Counted from the first letter of the stretch, positions 17,227 to 27,256 are shown. The stretch is DNA of 64,000 nt from Granulicella tundricola MP5ACTX9 (GCF_000178975.2 NC_015064.1:248001-312000), one strand, 5' to 3'. A program made the numbers and translations. Notes: generated from the letters alone by a model not told the origin.

Positions 17227-20184
17227 ATGCAGCTCTCGAGTTATCTGCCTGCGTTATTTTTCGGCCTTTGCGTTTCTTTCTCCTGCACCTTGACGGCTCA
17301 AACCTCCGGCCCTGTGCCTCAAGCGAAGCACACGTCCCTTCCCATTGTCTTCGAGGAAAACCGAGGTCAGTTTGACGCCTCCACGCGCTACGTCGTGCGC
17401 AATGCGGGAGGCGTCGTCGAGTTTCATGCCAACGGTCCCGAGTTCCTGATGGGCACCTCAAAGACTCGCACACGAATAACGCTGCAACCGGTGACACCCG
17501 CGACCAAGACAGACCTGTCTTCTGAGGAAGTGACTCCGGGAAAAGTGAATTACTTTTTGGGCCAGACGGCGACTGCCCAACTGCAGGGCATCTCCACTTA
17601 CGGCAAGGTCCGTTACAGCAACTTTATGACTGGCGTCGATCTCTCGTTTTATGGCAATGGAGATAATCTCGAACATGATTTCATCCTCTCCCCGCAGGTC
17701 GAACCGAAATCCGTTGTCTTCCGCCTGAATGGTGCCGGCTCGCTGAAGCTCAAGGACAACGGCGAACTCCTCATTCAGGCCCCTGGCTCGCAACTGCTCT
17801 TCCGTAGGCCGGTCGGTTATCAGTTGATCGACGGGAGACGCACCTCTGTAGACGTGGCCTTCGTTCTTAGTCCCGGGGGCGATCTTTCCTTCCAGGCCGG
17901 CCAATACAACCACACGCAACCACTGGTCATCGACCCCGTTCTCGTCTTCTCGACCTATCTCGATGGCACCCACCAGGATTCGCCCACCTCGGTCATCACC
18001 GACAACACAGGCAACATCTACGTCGCCGGTTACACCACATCGCCCGATTTCCCTATCGCCAACGCCTATCAATCCTCTTGCGGCACATGCACTGGTGGTG
18101 GGTTTGGCGAAGCCGGCGTGCTCTCCAAGCTCGATCCCACCGGAAAGACCCTGCTCTACTCCACTTACTTCCTCGGCTCCGGTCTCACCGACATCTTCCG
18201 CATCAAGGTCGACAACTTCGGCAATCTCGTCGGCGTCGGCTACTCAGCGTCAGGCTTTCCCAAGGTCGGCAACTACCCCGGCACTTATAGCTCCGGAACC
18301 TTTGTCTTCTCTCTCAATCCTGCCGGGACAGCGCTCAATCACGCTGAAGTTATCGGTGCCGGGCAGAGTGCCTCTTCTTTCAACGATAGCAACGGGAACC
18401 CGTATGGTCTCGCCATCGACAGCAGCAATAATGTCTACATCGCCGATGCCGTTTCATTAAATGTGAATGGCGGCACGTTCCCGTTACCCGTAACCACCGG
18501 GACCTATGGGAGCGGCAACAAGGTTGCGGGAGAGACAACCAGCATTTACGTCGCCAAGATCGGCCCGGATGGCTCGCTCTTCTACGGTACGCTGGTTCCT
18601 CCCATCAATCCAAGCGCCGCTCCCTATGGCTTTTATCTCTACATGGGCGGGCTGGCTGTCGACGCCAGCGGTAACCTCTACGTCTCTGCCACTGCCAGCG
18701 CAGGCATGCCGACCACTGCGAACGCCGCCTCGACCGCCTTTCCGAACACCATGCCGGCAAACACCCAATACAGTGGGGACGCTGGATACGTCTTCGCTCT
18801 CGACCCAAAGGCAGCCCAACTTCTGTTCGCAACTTATCTGCCCGGGACCGACAGTGCGAATACGCTTGCCATCGCCGCTGACGGATCGCTTTATGTAGCC
18901 GGAACCACCAGTGAAACGACCCTTCCCGTCAGCGCAAACGCCTTTCAGGCTGCACTCAAGCCGGGCGCCAACTGCACCTGCGATGGCGGTTACGCTCTCA
19001 ACCTCAGTGGCGACGGCGGCAAAATTCTCCACGCCACCTATCTCTCCGGCACGATCGATTACAACAACGAAGTCACCGCATATGGCAGCACCGTATTGGA
19101 TAGTACGGGCAACGTCTTCATCGGCGGCAACGTGACCTCGGTCGACTCTCCTCTGCAGAACCCCGTCGTTTCCTATCTCGACGACACGACCAACCTCTAC
19201 GCCCGTGGCACCTACGTCGCCGGTCTCACTCCTGATCTTTCCAAGCTCATCTTTGGCAGCTACTTCAGCGGACCCGGTGCCGGAGATCTTCTTGCCGACA
19301 TGACCGTGAGCCCCGCCGGCCGCCTGGTTCTAACCGGCAGCACTTTCTCCAATACCAATTTCCTGACCACGCCTGGCGCCCTTCAACCCACTGCACCAGC
19401 CCAGCCTAACCCCGGCGTGGGCTATCAGCACGAGTTCGTCGCCAGCATCGATCTCACGGTGCCCGCACCCTCCGTTTGCCTGAGCAGCCGCTCCGTGAAT
19501 TTTGGCAAAGTCGCCGTGGGAAATACCAACAGCGTCACCTTTACGCTGACCAACTGCGGAAATGCGCCTCTTAACATCTCCTCACTCACCTCGACGTCGC
19601 CGGTGGTGAGCGCCACTCCTCTCTCCAGCGCTTTGCCAGCGGGGCAGTCTTATCCCATCCAGGTTCAGTTCGCTCCCGCCGACTCGACCGTCATCACCGG
19701 CTCTATCACCATTGCGAGCAACGCTGTCGTGGCGACTCAAAGCGTCTCCTTCTCCGGGCAGGGCCTGGCGCCTCAGCTCGCCATCCAGAGTCCAGCGGCG
19801 ACCAGCCCGGTTGCTTTCCCGCAAATGGTTCTCGGATCAACACCCGCAACGACCGTCGCTTTCCTCCTCCGCAACACCGGAAACGCGCCACTCACCATCA
19901 CGAGCGCAAGCGTCTCCGGCGAATTCACCTTACTGGCTAAACTGTACGAGCCCGCTTGCCGCAAACGGCACCTGCTTTGTCTCCGTAGCGCTGGCCCCCA
20001 GCAGCGCCGGGTCCAAGCCAGGGATCCTCACACTCCTCTCCAACGACCCCACCCATCCCACACTGGCAGTGCCCCTCGCCGGCACTGTGCTCCCCAGCTT
20101 TCCCGCCCCGGTGCTGACCTCACTCAGCGAGCAGGTACAAGTAACCGGCGCCACCAAGGCCTCGCTTACCCTCACTGGCAGTAA
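17227..20184 (+). CDS. Giant surface protein with SBBP repeats, N-terminal part before frameshift
   Basis: Starts with a signal peptide (MQLSSYLPALFFGLCVSFSCTLTAQ) and the DUF7948-like block PIVFEENRGQFDASTRYVVRN. An SBBP/beta-propeller region follows, with repeated motifs such as NIYVAGYTTSPDFPIANAYQ, GNLYVSATAS and SLYVAGTTSETTLPVSANAFQ (about 235-720). HYDIN/ASPM-like domains come next (CLSSRSVNFGKVAVGNTNSVTFTL and QMVLGSTPATTVAFLLRNTGNAPLTI). The frame loses family sense after GEFTLLA (near 19936) and ends in a basic, Pro/Arg-rich tail. The expected continuation NCTSPLAANGTCFVSVALAP lies in the +1 frame. This half is therefore the N-terminal 900 or so residues of a roughly 1875-residue extracellular protein. 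Confidence 0.85.
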   Translation: MQLSSYLPALFFGLCVSFSCTLTAQTSGPVPQAKHTSLPIVFEENRGQFDASTRYVVRNAGGVVEFHANGPEFLMGTSKTRTRITLQPVTPATKTDLSSEEVTPGKVNYFLGQTATAQLQGISTYGKVRYSNFMTGVDLSFYGNGDNLEHDFILSPQVEPKSVVFRLNGAGSLKLKDNGELLIQAPGSQLLFRRPVGYQLIDGRRTSVDVAFVLSPGGDLSFQAGQYNHTQPLVIDPVLVFSTYLDGTHQDSPTSVITDNTGNIYVAGYTTSPDFPIANAYQSSCGTCTGGGFGEAGVLSKLDPTGKTLLYSTYFLGSGLTDIFRIKVDNFGNLVGVGYSASGFPKVGNYPGTYSSGTFVFSLNPAGTALNHAEVIGAGQSASSFNDSNGNPYGLAIDSSNNVYIADAVSLNVNGGTFPLPVTTGTYGSGNKVAGETTSIYVAKIGPDGSLFYGTLVPPINPSAAPYGFYLYMGGLAVDASGNLYVSATASAGMPTTANAASTAFPNTMPANTQYSGDAGYVFALDPKAAQLLFATYLPGTDSANTLAIAADGSLYVAGTTSETTLPVSANAFQAALKPGANCTCDGGYALNLSGDGGKILHATYLSGTIDYNNEVTAYGSTVLDSTGNVFIGGNVTSVDSPLQNPVVSYLDDTTNLYARGTYVAGLTPDLSKLIFGSYFSGPGAGDLLADMTVSPAGRLVLTGSTFSNTNFLTTPGALQPTAPAQPNPGVGYQHEFVASIDLTVPAPSVCLSSRSVNFGKVAVGNTNSVTFTLTNCGNAPLNISSLTSTSPVVSATPLSSALPAGQSYPIQVQFAPADSTVITGSITIASNAVVATQSVSFSGQGLAPQLAIQSPAATSPVAFPQMVLGSTPATTVAFLLRNTGNAPLTITSASVSGEFTLLAKLYEPACRKRHLLCLRSAGPQQRRVQARDPHTPLQRPHPSHTGSAPRRHCAPQLSRPGADLTQRAGTSNRRHQGLAYPHWQ

Positions 20185-22855
20185 CTTCTTCCCGCAGTCG
20201 GTCGTCCGCGTAAACGGTCACGCGACGACAACCACCTTCTTCAGTAACACGCAGGTGGGGATCACCTTCGATCCCACCACGATCGCCAGCATTGGGGAAA
20301 TCCCAATCACTGTCGTCAATCCGGCGCCGGGCGGCGAAAGCGCGCCACAGACCCTCACGCTGTACCAGCAGATCGTCAATGCAGGCGTGATCATCGTGTC
20401 CGTGCCCACGACCGGCAAACTCTACCTTGCGAGCAACAGCGGCTATTCCTCGCTCCGGCCCAACACCGTTGTCCCTGTCGATCCCACGACAGGCACCATA
20501 GGAACCCCTATCGCCGTCGGCAAAGATCCGTCGCTGATGGCTGCCTCCACCGACGGAGCCTATCTCTTCATAGTCAACAGGAGCGACTCCACGATTCAGC
20601 GCATCGCGCTCGCCACCAATGCGGTCGACCGCACCTATCCTTTCCCGCCAAACATCTTTTGTCCCACCTGCACCGCTCCGTCGGTCACTGCCATCCAGCC
20701 CGTCCCCGGCGTGCCGACACAGTTCGTCATTGCCCAGGACTCCTACCTTTCGCTCTACGACGATCCCGGCCTCATCAATGAGCTGTCTACGCCGACCTAC
20801 GGCAGTCTCAGCACCGATTACCTCACCTTCGCTGGAGCGCCTGCACATCTTTACAGCGCGCCCTTCTCCAGTTCAGACAATTTTTTCAAGCAGTTCACGA
20901 TCGACGCCACGGGAGTCCATCCACTCACCACAACGGGGACTGCGCCCACTGTTCCCAACGAGTTGGATCATTCTCTGGCTTCAATCGGAACGCAAATCTT
21001 TACAGACACCGGGCACGTATGGGATGCGGGATCGAAGCAGCTTCTGGCCACCATCCCGGTAGGAATTATCAACATCAACTCCGGCTTTGCGAGCGTCGCC
21101 GCCGATCCCAACCAGAAGCAGGTCTACTATGGCGGCGAATTGCAGTCGGCGTCGAGCGTCAGCATTACGGCATACGACACCACGACTTACGCGCCCAAAA
21201 CCAGTCTGGCTTTCACCGACACGAATCTTCTTTACACCACCAATCTTTCCCGCTGGGGCAAAGACGGCTTCGCATTCATCGACCACAACGCCGACCTCGT
21301 CCTCTTCCGCTCCTCCGTCCTGGCAGGCACGTCGCTGCTCGCACCGGCGATCACCTTCACCGTACCCGACCACAACTACGGAGACGCTGCCTTCGCGGTG
21401 AACGCTACCTCCAACTCCACCGGCACCATCACCTACTCCGTTCTGTCCGGCCAGGCCACTCTATCCGGCAACGCGGTTACCATCACCGGGATCGGCGCGG
21501 TCACGCTGCAGGCGATTCAGTCTGCTGATGGTAACTACGCCGAAGCAGAAGTAAGCGCCACCTTCAACGTCACGCCCACACCACCCGTGCTTACCTTCAC
21601 CGTTGCCAATCACACCTATGGCGACGCAGCCCTCATGCTCTCAGCCTCCTCCACGTCACCAGCCGCGATCGCCTATACGGTCGTCTCAGGCCCTGCGTCG
21701 ATTAGCGGCAACACGCTCTCCATCAACGGAGCCGGCGTCGTCCAGGTCCAGGCTTCGCAGCCGGCCAGCGGCAACGATGCGGCAGCGACCCAGACCGCGA
21801 CTTTTCAGGTCTCTACTGCCCCCCTCACCCTCAGCGCGAACAACGCCTCGCGCATCTACGGTACGCCCAACCCCACGTTTAGCGGCGTCATCGTCGGGAC
21901 AAAAAACAACGACACCCTCTCTGAGAACTTCACCACCGCCGCCACTCAAAATTCCCCTGTCGCCGTCTACAGCATCGTTCCCTCGATCAGCGGCGCGGCT
22001 GCGGGCAACTACACCGTCATTGCGACCAACGGAACCTGCACCGTCACCCAAGCTGCCGCCGGCGTCAGCCTGACACCGAGCAGTACCTCGGTCACGCCAG
22101 GTCAAAGCGCTACCGTCACCATCGCCGTCACTTCCTCCACCACGGGCACGCCCACGGGTGTGGTCACGTTGCAGGATAACGGCGCCTCGGTCGCGACCCT
22201 CGCGCTCACGAACGGCGGCACGACCTACAGCGCCATTCTGCCCAGCGGGATCACTCACCATTTTTCGGCGACGTACCCAGGGGATGCTAACTTCACCGCC
22301 GCAACCACCACCACCACAACCAGCGTCGTTGTCAGTGGCACTGATAACGCCTTTATCTCGTCTACTTCGACCCAGCAAGCCGTAGCAGGCTCAGCCGTTG
22401 TGTACACACTGCAGCTCAATCCCGGGGCAGGGAGCTATCCGGCTCCCGTAACCTTCTCCGCGCAGGGCTTGCCGAGCGGATTCGTTGCCAGCTTCTCGCC
22501 ATCGATGGTCAACGTTGGGACCACGCAGCAGACCGTGCAGATGACGCTTCAGGCTCCTGCAATCAAAGCACAGGTGGACATTCCCCCATCCAGGCTGATC
22601 GGCGGGTCTCTAACGTTTACTCTGGCCTTCGCGGTGCTCCCACTTGTTGGCCTGAGACGTTCTCGGCTCTTGCGCAACACCACCAGAAACTCCCTTGCTT
22701 TTGTCTGTGCGATGGCTTTTGGCCTGCTTAGCGTCACCGGGTGCGCTTCAAATCCGCCCACGGCAACGCAGCCTCAAACGCAGACTTACACCATCACCGT
22801 AACGGCGATCAGCGGAACCGTGCAACACCAAACCACGGTCACATTAGTCTGGTAG
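19712..22855 (+). pseudogene. Giant surface protein, C-terminal part after frameshift
   Basis: This frame is meaningful only from about 19937; the earlier codons are an Arg/Ser-rich shadow of the first half. Order: end of a HYDIN-like domain; an IPT/TIG-like segment (SLTLTGSNFFPQSVVRVNG); a YncE-like propeller stretch (TGKLYLASNSG, DGAYLFIVNRSDSTIQRIAL); Ig/MBG-like repeats (ITFTVPDHNYGDAAFAVNATS and LTFTVANHTYGDAALMLSAS, then SANNASRIYGTPNPTFSG); and a Big_3-like domain (GVVTLQDNGASVATLALTNG). The end is a double hydrophobic tail, LTFTLAFAVLPLVGLRRSR and LAFVCAMAFGLLSVTGCAS, followed by a Thr/Gln-rich linker and a last beta strand. The tail resembles the end of the protein at 38075-42574. 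Without the first half it lacks a start and a signal peptide. Confidence 0.7.
19934..19941 (+). other. Frameshift site in the giant surface-protein gene
   Basis: Frame 1 reads ...GAA TTC ACC TTA CTG GCT AAA CTG and leaves the domain pattern. Frame 2 reads AAC TGT ACG AGC CCG and carries on the HYDIN-like domain. Removing one base from the GCTAAAC stretch restores a single protein. A mutation, an assembly error in a short A run, or less likely recoding would explain it. Confidence 0.75.
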
Positions 22856-22987
22856 CGGCAAAGCCAATGCAGCCGAGTGGATGAGCTACATGCGCTACAG
22901 ATTTCGTGCCGACCACATACAAGGGACTGCTCACAGACCAATCGCGGGTAGTCTATACGTCACTCGTGTGTAAATTGCTGAAAAGAG

Positions 22988-23062
22988 TGGTGGCCAGAGA
23001 CGGGATCGAACCGCCGACGCCGGCCTTTTCAGGGCCGCGCTCTACCACTGAGCTATCTGGCC
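22988..23062 (-). tRNA. tRNA-Phe (anticodon GAA)
   Basis: On the minus strand the acceptor stem GGCCAGA/TCTGGCC, D arm GCTC..GAGC, anticodon stem CGGCC/GGCCG with loop CTGAAAA (anticodon GAA), and T arm with TTCGATC all pair. The discriminator A and CCA are encoded. A CTCTTTTC run follows and may end transcription. Confidence 0.96.
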
Positions 23063-23449
23063 TTGGCTTACATCCAAGTCAGAGCCTGAGCCGCCAAGTA
23101 TTGGCTCACGCTCTTACGTTATAAGCAGCTTAATGAAGGAATCGGACAGAACGAACACTCTTCGACCCAAACGGCAAAGGCATGTCACCACGCACTTCGA
23201 CCGGCAATAACGTGATCTCAGTATAGCAACGTTGTTCGCGTAAGCCAACCCGGCTGAAGAAAACAAGCTACGCTCCTGCCGGCTCGCAGGTAACCTGAAA
23301 CGATCTCATTCAAAAACCGGTCATCCACATCCGCTTAGGTAGCCCGATGTTCAAGCTACAGCGCCAGCCTTTCACTAGCGTCGCCGGTCATCTTCCGGGC
23401 TCCTTCAAATGACAAGTGTTCAAGTCTGAAGATTTTTTGCCGACCTCGC

Positions 23450-23471
23450 TCAGGCACATATCAGGCACATA
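23450..23471. repeat. Perfect tandem 11-bp repeat
   Basis: TCAGGCACATA occurs twice with no gap. The period is about one helical turn, so the two copies face the same side of DNA, as expected of paired regulator sites. It lies 270 bp upstream of the receptor start. Confidence 0.6.
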
Positions 23472-23585
23472 TCAGCCGTTGCATAGCGCGACGATCTCGA
23501 AGAGGCGGCAAAACTTCCAACGAATGAATGCAGCATTGGTCCGCCGAGCTAAATGACTCATCGATAGGATTCTGCAAGCATCACA

Positions 23586-23622
23586 TTCAATTGAACTTAG
23601 CGATTGAACCTCAATTGAGGTT
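23586..23622. promoter_or_regulatory. Paired CAATTG palindromes, candidate operator of the receptor gene
   Basis: TTCAATTGAA (23586-23595) and the perfect 16-bp palindrome AACCTCAATTGAGGTT (23607-23622) have centres exactly 24 bp apart. They lie 120-156 bp upstream of the receptor ATG. This suggests a dimeric regulator bound at two sites; its identity is unknown. Confidence 0.5.
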
Positions 23623-23728
23623 AAGAAGATGTCAATCCCCTTGCCAGCCGTAGTTGCCACGCTTCACAGTAGTCGACGTTCCAGAAAGCAGAGCGGTTGT
23701 CTAACGCCAAGTCACTGGTTCACCCTTC

Positions 23729-23734
23729 AGGAGG
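23729..23734 (+). promoter_or_regulatory. Shine-Dalgarno site fixing the receptor start
   Basis: AGGAGG lies seven bases before ATG 23742 and decides that start over an in-frame upstream codon at 23697. Confidence 0.8.
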
Positions 23735-23741
23735 CAGCACA

Positions 23742-26700
23742 ATGTTTCACCCCAAGACCCACGCCGACCGGCGTAACCGGCTTCGCGCCCTCGCCCTTGC
23801 CGGCGCACTGATCTTCACCGGAGCCGGCATCGCCGGAGCTCAGACCGATACCGCCCGCATCCAAGGCGTCGTCACCGATGCATCCGGAGCAGCAATCCCC
23901 AGCGCATCGATTATCGTCACGAATGTGAATACCAACGCGGTGCAGACCATCACCTCAGATGGCAGCGGAAACTTCGTTGTGAACGCCCTGCCCATCGGCA
24001 ACTACAAGGCAGAGGTCAAGGCAGCCGGCTTCGGCGGCGCATCCCAGAGCTTCACCCTCTCCGTATCCCAGGTCCAAGCACTTGCCTTCAAACTCGCCGT
24101 CGGCAGCGAAAACACGGTCGTAGAAGTCACGGATGCCGCCCCCCTTGTTGACGCAGGCTCCTCCTCTCTGGGCGAAACCATCGAAGGCCGCCAGGTCACC
24201 GAGCTCCCACTCAACGGTCGTAACTTCACTGGTCTCGCGCTGCTGACTCCGGGCGTCACCCGAGGCAACTACGGCAACTCCGCCTCCGGCGTTAACGGCG
24301 ACGCGGAAACGTTCCGCAACAGCTCCTCCGGTGGCGGTTCGCTGTCGACGAACGGACTGCGTCCCCAGGCGAACAACTTCATCCTGGACGGCATCGATAA
24401 TAACGAGTCCCTCGTCAACACCCTCGAGTTCTTCACCAACCTCGACGCGACCGAAGAGTTCCGCGTGAACACCAGCACCGCGCCCGCCGAGTTTGGCCGC
24501 GCCGGCGGTTCAGTCGTCCAGAGCAGCATCAAGTCGGGAACTAACTCGATTCACGGTTCGGCCTTCGAGTTCGCCCGCTCCTCGCTCTTTGACGCCAATC
24601 CCAACTACCAGTTTGAAGGCGCAGGGCCAGCCGCTCCTCTCCCCTTCAAGCGCAACACCTTCGGCGGTTCGGTCGGCCTCCCCATCCTCAAGGACAAGCT
24701 CTTCGTCTTCGGCGATTACCAGGGCCTGCGTGAGAGCCAGCCGCTCAACCCCCAGATCCTCACTGTTCCCACTGCACTCATGCGCACCGGCAACTTCACG
24801 CAGCTGCTCGGCCAGGGCACTACGAACAAGCCCGCCTTCTGCACGCCCGCCGTTCAGCCGAGCGGAGCCATCTACGATCCCACCACCTGCGCCCAGTTCG
24901 TCTCCGGTGGCCAGCTCAACGTGATCCCCACTGCCCGCCTCAACCCGGCAGCGGTCAATTACCTGAATGCCTACCCTTTGCCCAACGTGCCCGGAACCAA
25001 CAACGGCACACAGAACAACTACCGCACCATCCGCCAGGATGTTCGCCACTTCAACACCCTGGACGGTCGCGTCGACTACAACCCCACCCAGAAGGATCAC
25101 GCCTTCGCCCGCTTCACCTATGACAACTCCGACTTCACCCGCACGTCGGAGTTCGCGGCTCTCCCCGCAGGCTTTGCCTCCGGAGCCAACAGCGTCCACG
25201 GCCGCGGCTACGCAGTTGGCGAAACCCACCTCTTTGGCCCCAACGTCATCAATGAGCTTCGCGCCGGCTATAACCGTTACACCTTCACCAACGATCCCGT
25301 CTTCAGCAACACTCCCATCTCTGCCAATCTCGGCATCGTCAACGCCAACCGCAACGCGAACCTTGGCGGTGGAGCTCTCATCGGCGGCAACAATCACCTG
25401 GAGTACACCGGCGACTACGGCACCTACGCGGTCCCCGAAAACACGTACGAGATCAACGACGCACTCTCCATCGTGCGCGGCCGTCACAGCTTCAAGCTCG
25501 GTGGCAGCGGCATCCGTCGGGATGTAGCGTTCTTCCGTCCCATCTCCGGCAAGGGCTACTTCAACATCGGAGGCGGTGACTTCACCGGCTACGAGCCCGC
25601 CGAACTCCTCGCAGGCTTCATCGACAACTACAGCATCGGCTCCCAGAGCGGCTTCTTTGGAACTCGCAACTATGAGACCGGCGCCTTCGTTCAGGATGAC
25701 TGGAAGATCACCCAGCGTCTCACCCTCAATTTGGGCGTTCGCTACGACATCATCACCTTCCCGGTTGAAGAGCACAATCGCGAGTCTGCCCTCGACCCCG
25801 TCACCGGAGCCATCAACCTCGCCGGCCAGAACGGCTTCTCGCGCTCCATCATCCAGAACAACTTCGGCAACGTCGCCCCGCGTTTCGGCTTCTCGTACGA
25901 CGTCTACGGCACCGGTAAGACGGTCCTCCGCGGCGGCTATGGAATCTTCTACTTCCAGGATCGCGGCGGCATCGACAATCAGCTCGGCCAGCAGGTTCCT
26001 TACGGCGGCTCCGTCAGCTACACCGCTGCTCAGGGTTACCGCATCGCCTTCACTGGCCAGGCTCCGCAGAACACGCTGGTCAACACCGCCAATGGGGCTG
26101 CCGTGGCCAACGCGCCGCTCCCGCTGCCTGGCTTCCCCAACTTCAACCGCCTCGCACCGCCTCCCGGCGCGAACGTCTTCTCCGTCAACACCACGGAAAA
26201 GACCTCCAGCGTCCAGCAGTACAACCTGCAGCTTCAGCAGCAGCTTGGCGCTCGCACAGTCATGACCGTCGGTTACGTCGGCAATAAGGCTACTCACCTT
26301 GCCACCGGCTATAACTTCAACTTCCTCCCCGGCGTCGCAGGCCGCACCCAGCCGCGCTTCACCGAACTTACCAGCGCCAGCCAGGTCGTCTACAACGCCA
26401 ACGACGGAGTCTCCCACTACAACTCCCTCCAGGCGCAGTTGAACTACCGCGCCGCCAAGGGCCTCAACTTCACCAGCTCCTACACCTGGTCGCACAACAT
26501 CGATAACACCGACGGATATCTCGGCTTCTATGCCGTCAGTCAGCTCGATATCTACAACAAGGCCCTCAACAAGGGGAACTCCGGTCTCGATCAGCGCAAC
26601 GTCTTCGTCGCCAGCGCCGTCTATGATCTGCCCTTCGGCCGCGGTCAGCGCTTCGGTTCGCACCTGAACCGGACTGCCGACTACGTCCTCGGCGGCTGGC

Positions 26701-27173
26701 AGTTGAACTCCGTCGTTCAGGCGGAGACCGGCAATCCCTTCTCCGTCGTCATCCCGTCCTACGGTGGCGTCTACAGCCAACGTGCCGATGCGGTCTCCCT
26801 CATCAGAACGCCTCATAGCACCACGGGTGCGTACTTCACCGGCACCTTCGCCGCGCCCACCGGGCTCCAAGGCAATACCGGCCGTAACGAGTTCTACGGA
26901 CCTGGCTTCGCCCAGGGAGACGTCTCGCTCTTCAAGAACGTCTCGCTCACGGAACGCGTCAAGATGGAGCTGCGGGCTGAGGTCTTCAACGTCACCAACA
27001 CCCCTCAGTTCACCAACCCAGACAGCAATCCCACCGATGCCGGTGCAGTCCAGAACGCGGCCGGAGTCAACACCTACACCGCCAATGGAACCGTAAGCAA
27101 CTTCGGACGCATCACCGGCACACGCGAGTACTCAGAGCGCCAGATGCAGATGGCAGTCCGCTTCACCTTCTAA
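23742..27173 (+). CDS. Oar-like TonB-dependent outer membrane receptor with carboxypeptidase-regulatory domain
   Basis: A 1143-residue receptor. A signal peptide (ending GAGIAGAQ) is followed by a CarboxypepD_reg-like beta sandwich (TARIQGVVTDASGAAIPSASIIVTNVNTN, about 32-115, read in two pieces). A plug domain comes next (ELPLNGRNFTGLALLTPGVTRG, RPQANNFILDGIDNNES), then a long beta-barrel ending in the aromatic strand MQMAVRFTF, the usual outer membrane insertion signal. Such acidobacterial receptors are thought to take up oligosaccharides or other large ligands. The next gene is a secreted GH13 amylase, so alpha-glucan oligosaccharides are a plausible ligand. A strong terminator follows, so the pair is co-located rather than clearly one transcript. 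The upstream region carries palindromes that may bind its regulator. Confidence 0.93.
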   Translation: MFHPKTHADRRNRLRALALAGALIFTGAGIAGAQTDTARIQGVVTDASGAAIPSASIIVTNVNTNAVQTITSDGSGNFVVNALPIGNYKAEVKAAGFGGASQSFTLSVSQVQALAFKLAVGSENTVVEVTDAAPLVDAGSSSLGETIEGRQVTELPLNGRNFTGLALLTPGVTRGNYGNSASGVNGDAETFRNSSSGGGSLSTNGLRPQANNFILDGIDNNESLVNTLEFFTNLDATEEFRVNTSTAPAEFGRAGGSVVQSSIKSGTNSIHGSAFEFARSSLFDANPNYQFEGAGPAAPLPFKRNTFGGSVGLPILKDKLFVFGDYQGLRESQPLNPQILTVPTALMRTGNFTQLLGQGTTNKPAFCTPAVQPSGAIYDPTTCAQFVSGGQLNVIPTARLNPAAVNYLNAYPLPNVPGTNNGTQNNYRTIRQDVRHFNTLDGRVDYNPTQKDHAFARFTYDNSDFTRTSEFAALPAGFASGANSVHGRGYAVGETHLFGPNVINELRAGYNRYTFTNDPVFSNTPISANLGIVNANRNANLGGGALIGGNNHLEYTGDYGTYAVPENTYEINDALSIVRGRHSFKLGGSGIRRDVAFFRPISGKGYFNIGGGDFTGYEPAELLAGFIDNYSIGSQSGFFGTRNYETGAFVQDDWKITQRLTLNLGVRYDIITFPVEEHNRESALDPVTGAINLAGQNGFSRSIIQNNFGNVAPRFGFSYDVYGTGKTVLRGGYGIFYFQDRGGIDNQLGQQVPYGGSVSYTAAQGYRIAFTGQAPQNTLVNTANGAAVANAPLPLPGFPNFNRLAPPPGANVFSVNTTEKTSSVQQYNLQLQQQLGARTVMTVGYVGNKATHLATGYNFNFLPGVAGRTQPRFTELTSASQVVYNANDGVSHYNSLQAQLNYRAAKGLNFTSSYTWSHNIDNTDGYLGFYAVSQLDIYNKALNKGNSGLDQRNVFVASAVYDLPFGRGQRFGSHLNRTADYVLGGWQLNSVVQAETGNPFSVVIPSYGGVYSQRADAVSLIRTPHSTTGAYFTGTFAAPTGLQGNTGRNEFYGPGFAQGDVSLFKNVSLTERVKMELRAEVFNVTNTPQFTNPDSNPTDAGAVQNAAGVNTYTANGTVSNFGRITGTREYSERQMQMAVRFTF

Positions 27174-27195
27174 CCACGTAACATTCCACACTCAA

Positions 27196-27230
27196 GCCGT
27201 ACGGGCCCAAAAGACCGTACGGCTTTTTTT
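27196..27230 (+). terminator. Intrinsic terminator after the receptor gene
   Basis: A perfect 9-bp stem GCCGTACGG/CCGTACGGC with a 10-base loop is followed by seven T residues, starting 22 bases after the receptor stop. Confidence 0.92.
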
Positions 27231-27256
27231 CGCATCATCCAGACCCAAGGACATCC

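Larger units (their letters stand above)
23063..23741. other. Long intergenic region upstream of the TonB-dependent receptor
   Basis: These 679 bp hold no convincing gene; a short minus-strand frame at 23472-23660 has no ribosome site. The part beside 23062 must contain the tRNA-Phe promoter. The receptor-proximal part holds an 11-bp tandem repeat (23450-23471) and two CAATTG-centred palindromes (23586-23622), listed separately. This is much longer than usual here, in keeping with complex control of the receptor gene. Confidence 0.5.

Noticed and set aside
16987..17228. Short opposing frames between the amidase and surface-protein genes
   Set aside because: No ribosome site, no domain and random-looking composition on both strands.
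19712..19936. First 75 codons of the second surface-protein frame as a true N-terminus
   Set aside because: Arg/Ser-rich, no signal peptide, and in that stretch the other frame carries the HYDIN-like domain.
23586..23622. CAATTG palindromes as an intrinsic terminator of the tRNA or receptor
   Set aside because: AT-centred stems with no loop and no T run, lying upstream of the receptor; they suit an operator better.
24510..26870. 786-codon minus-strand frame opposite the receptor
   Set aside because: Low-complexity Val/Asp/Glu composition caused by GC-rich codon structure; the plus strand encodes a full receptor.
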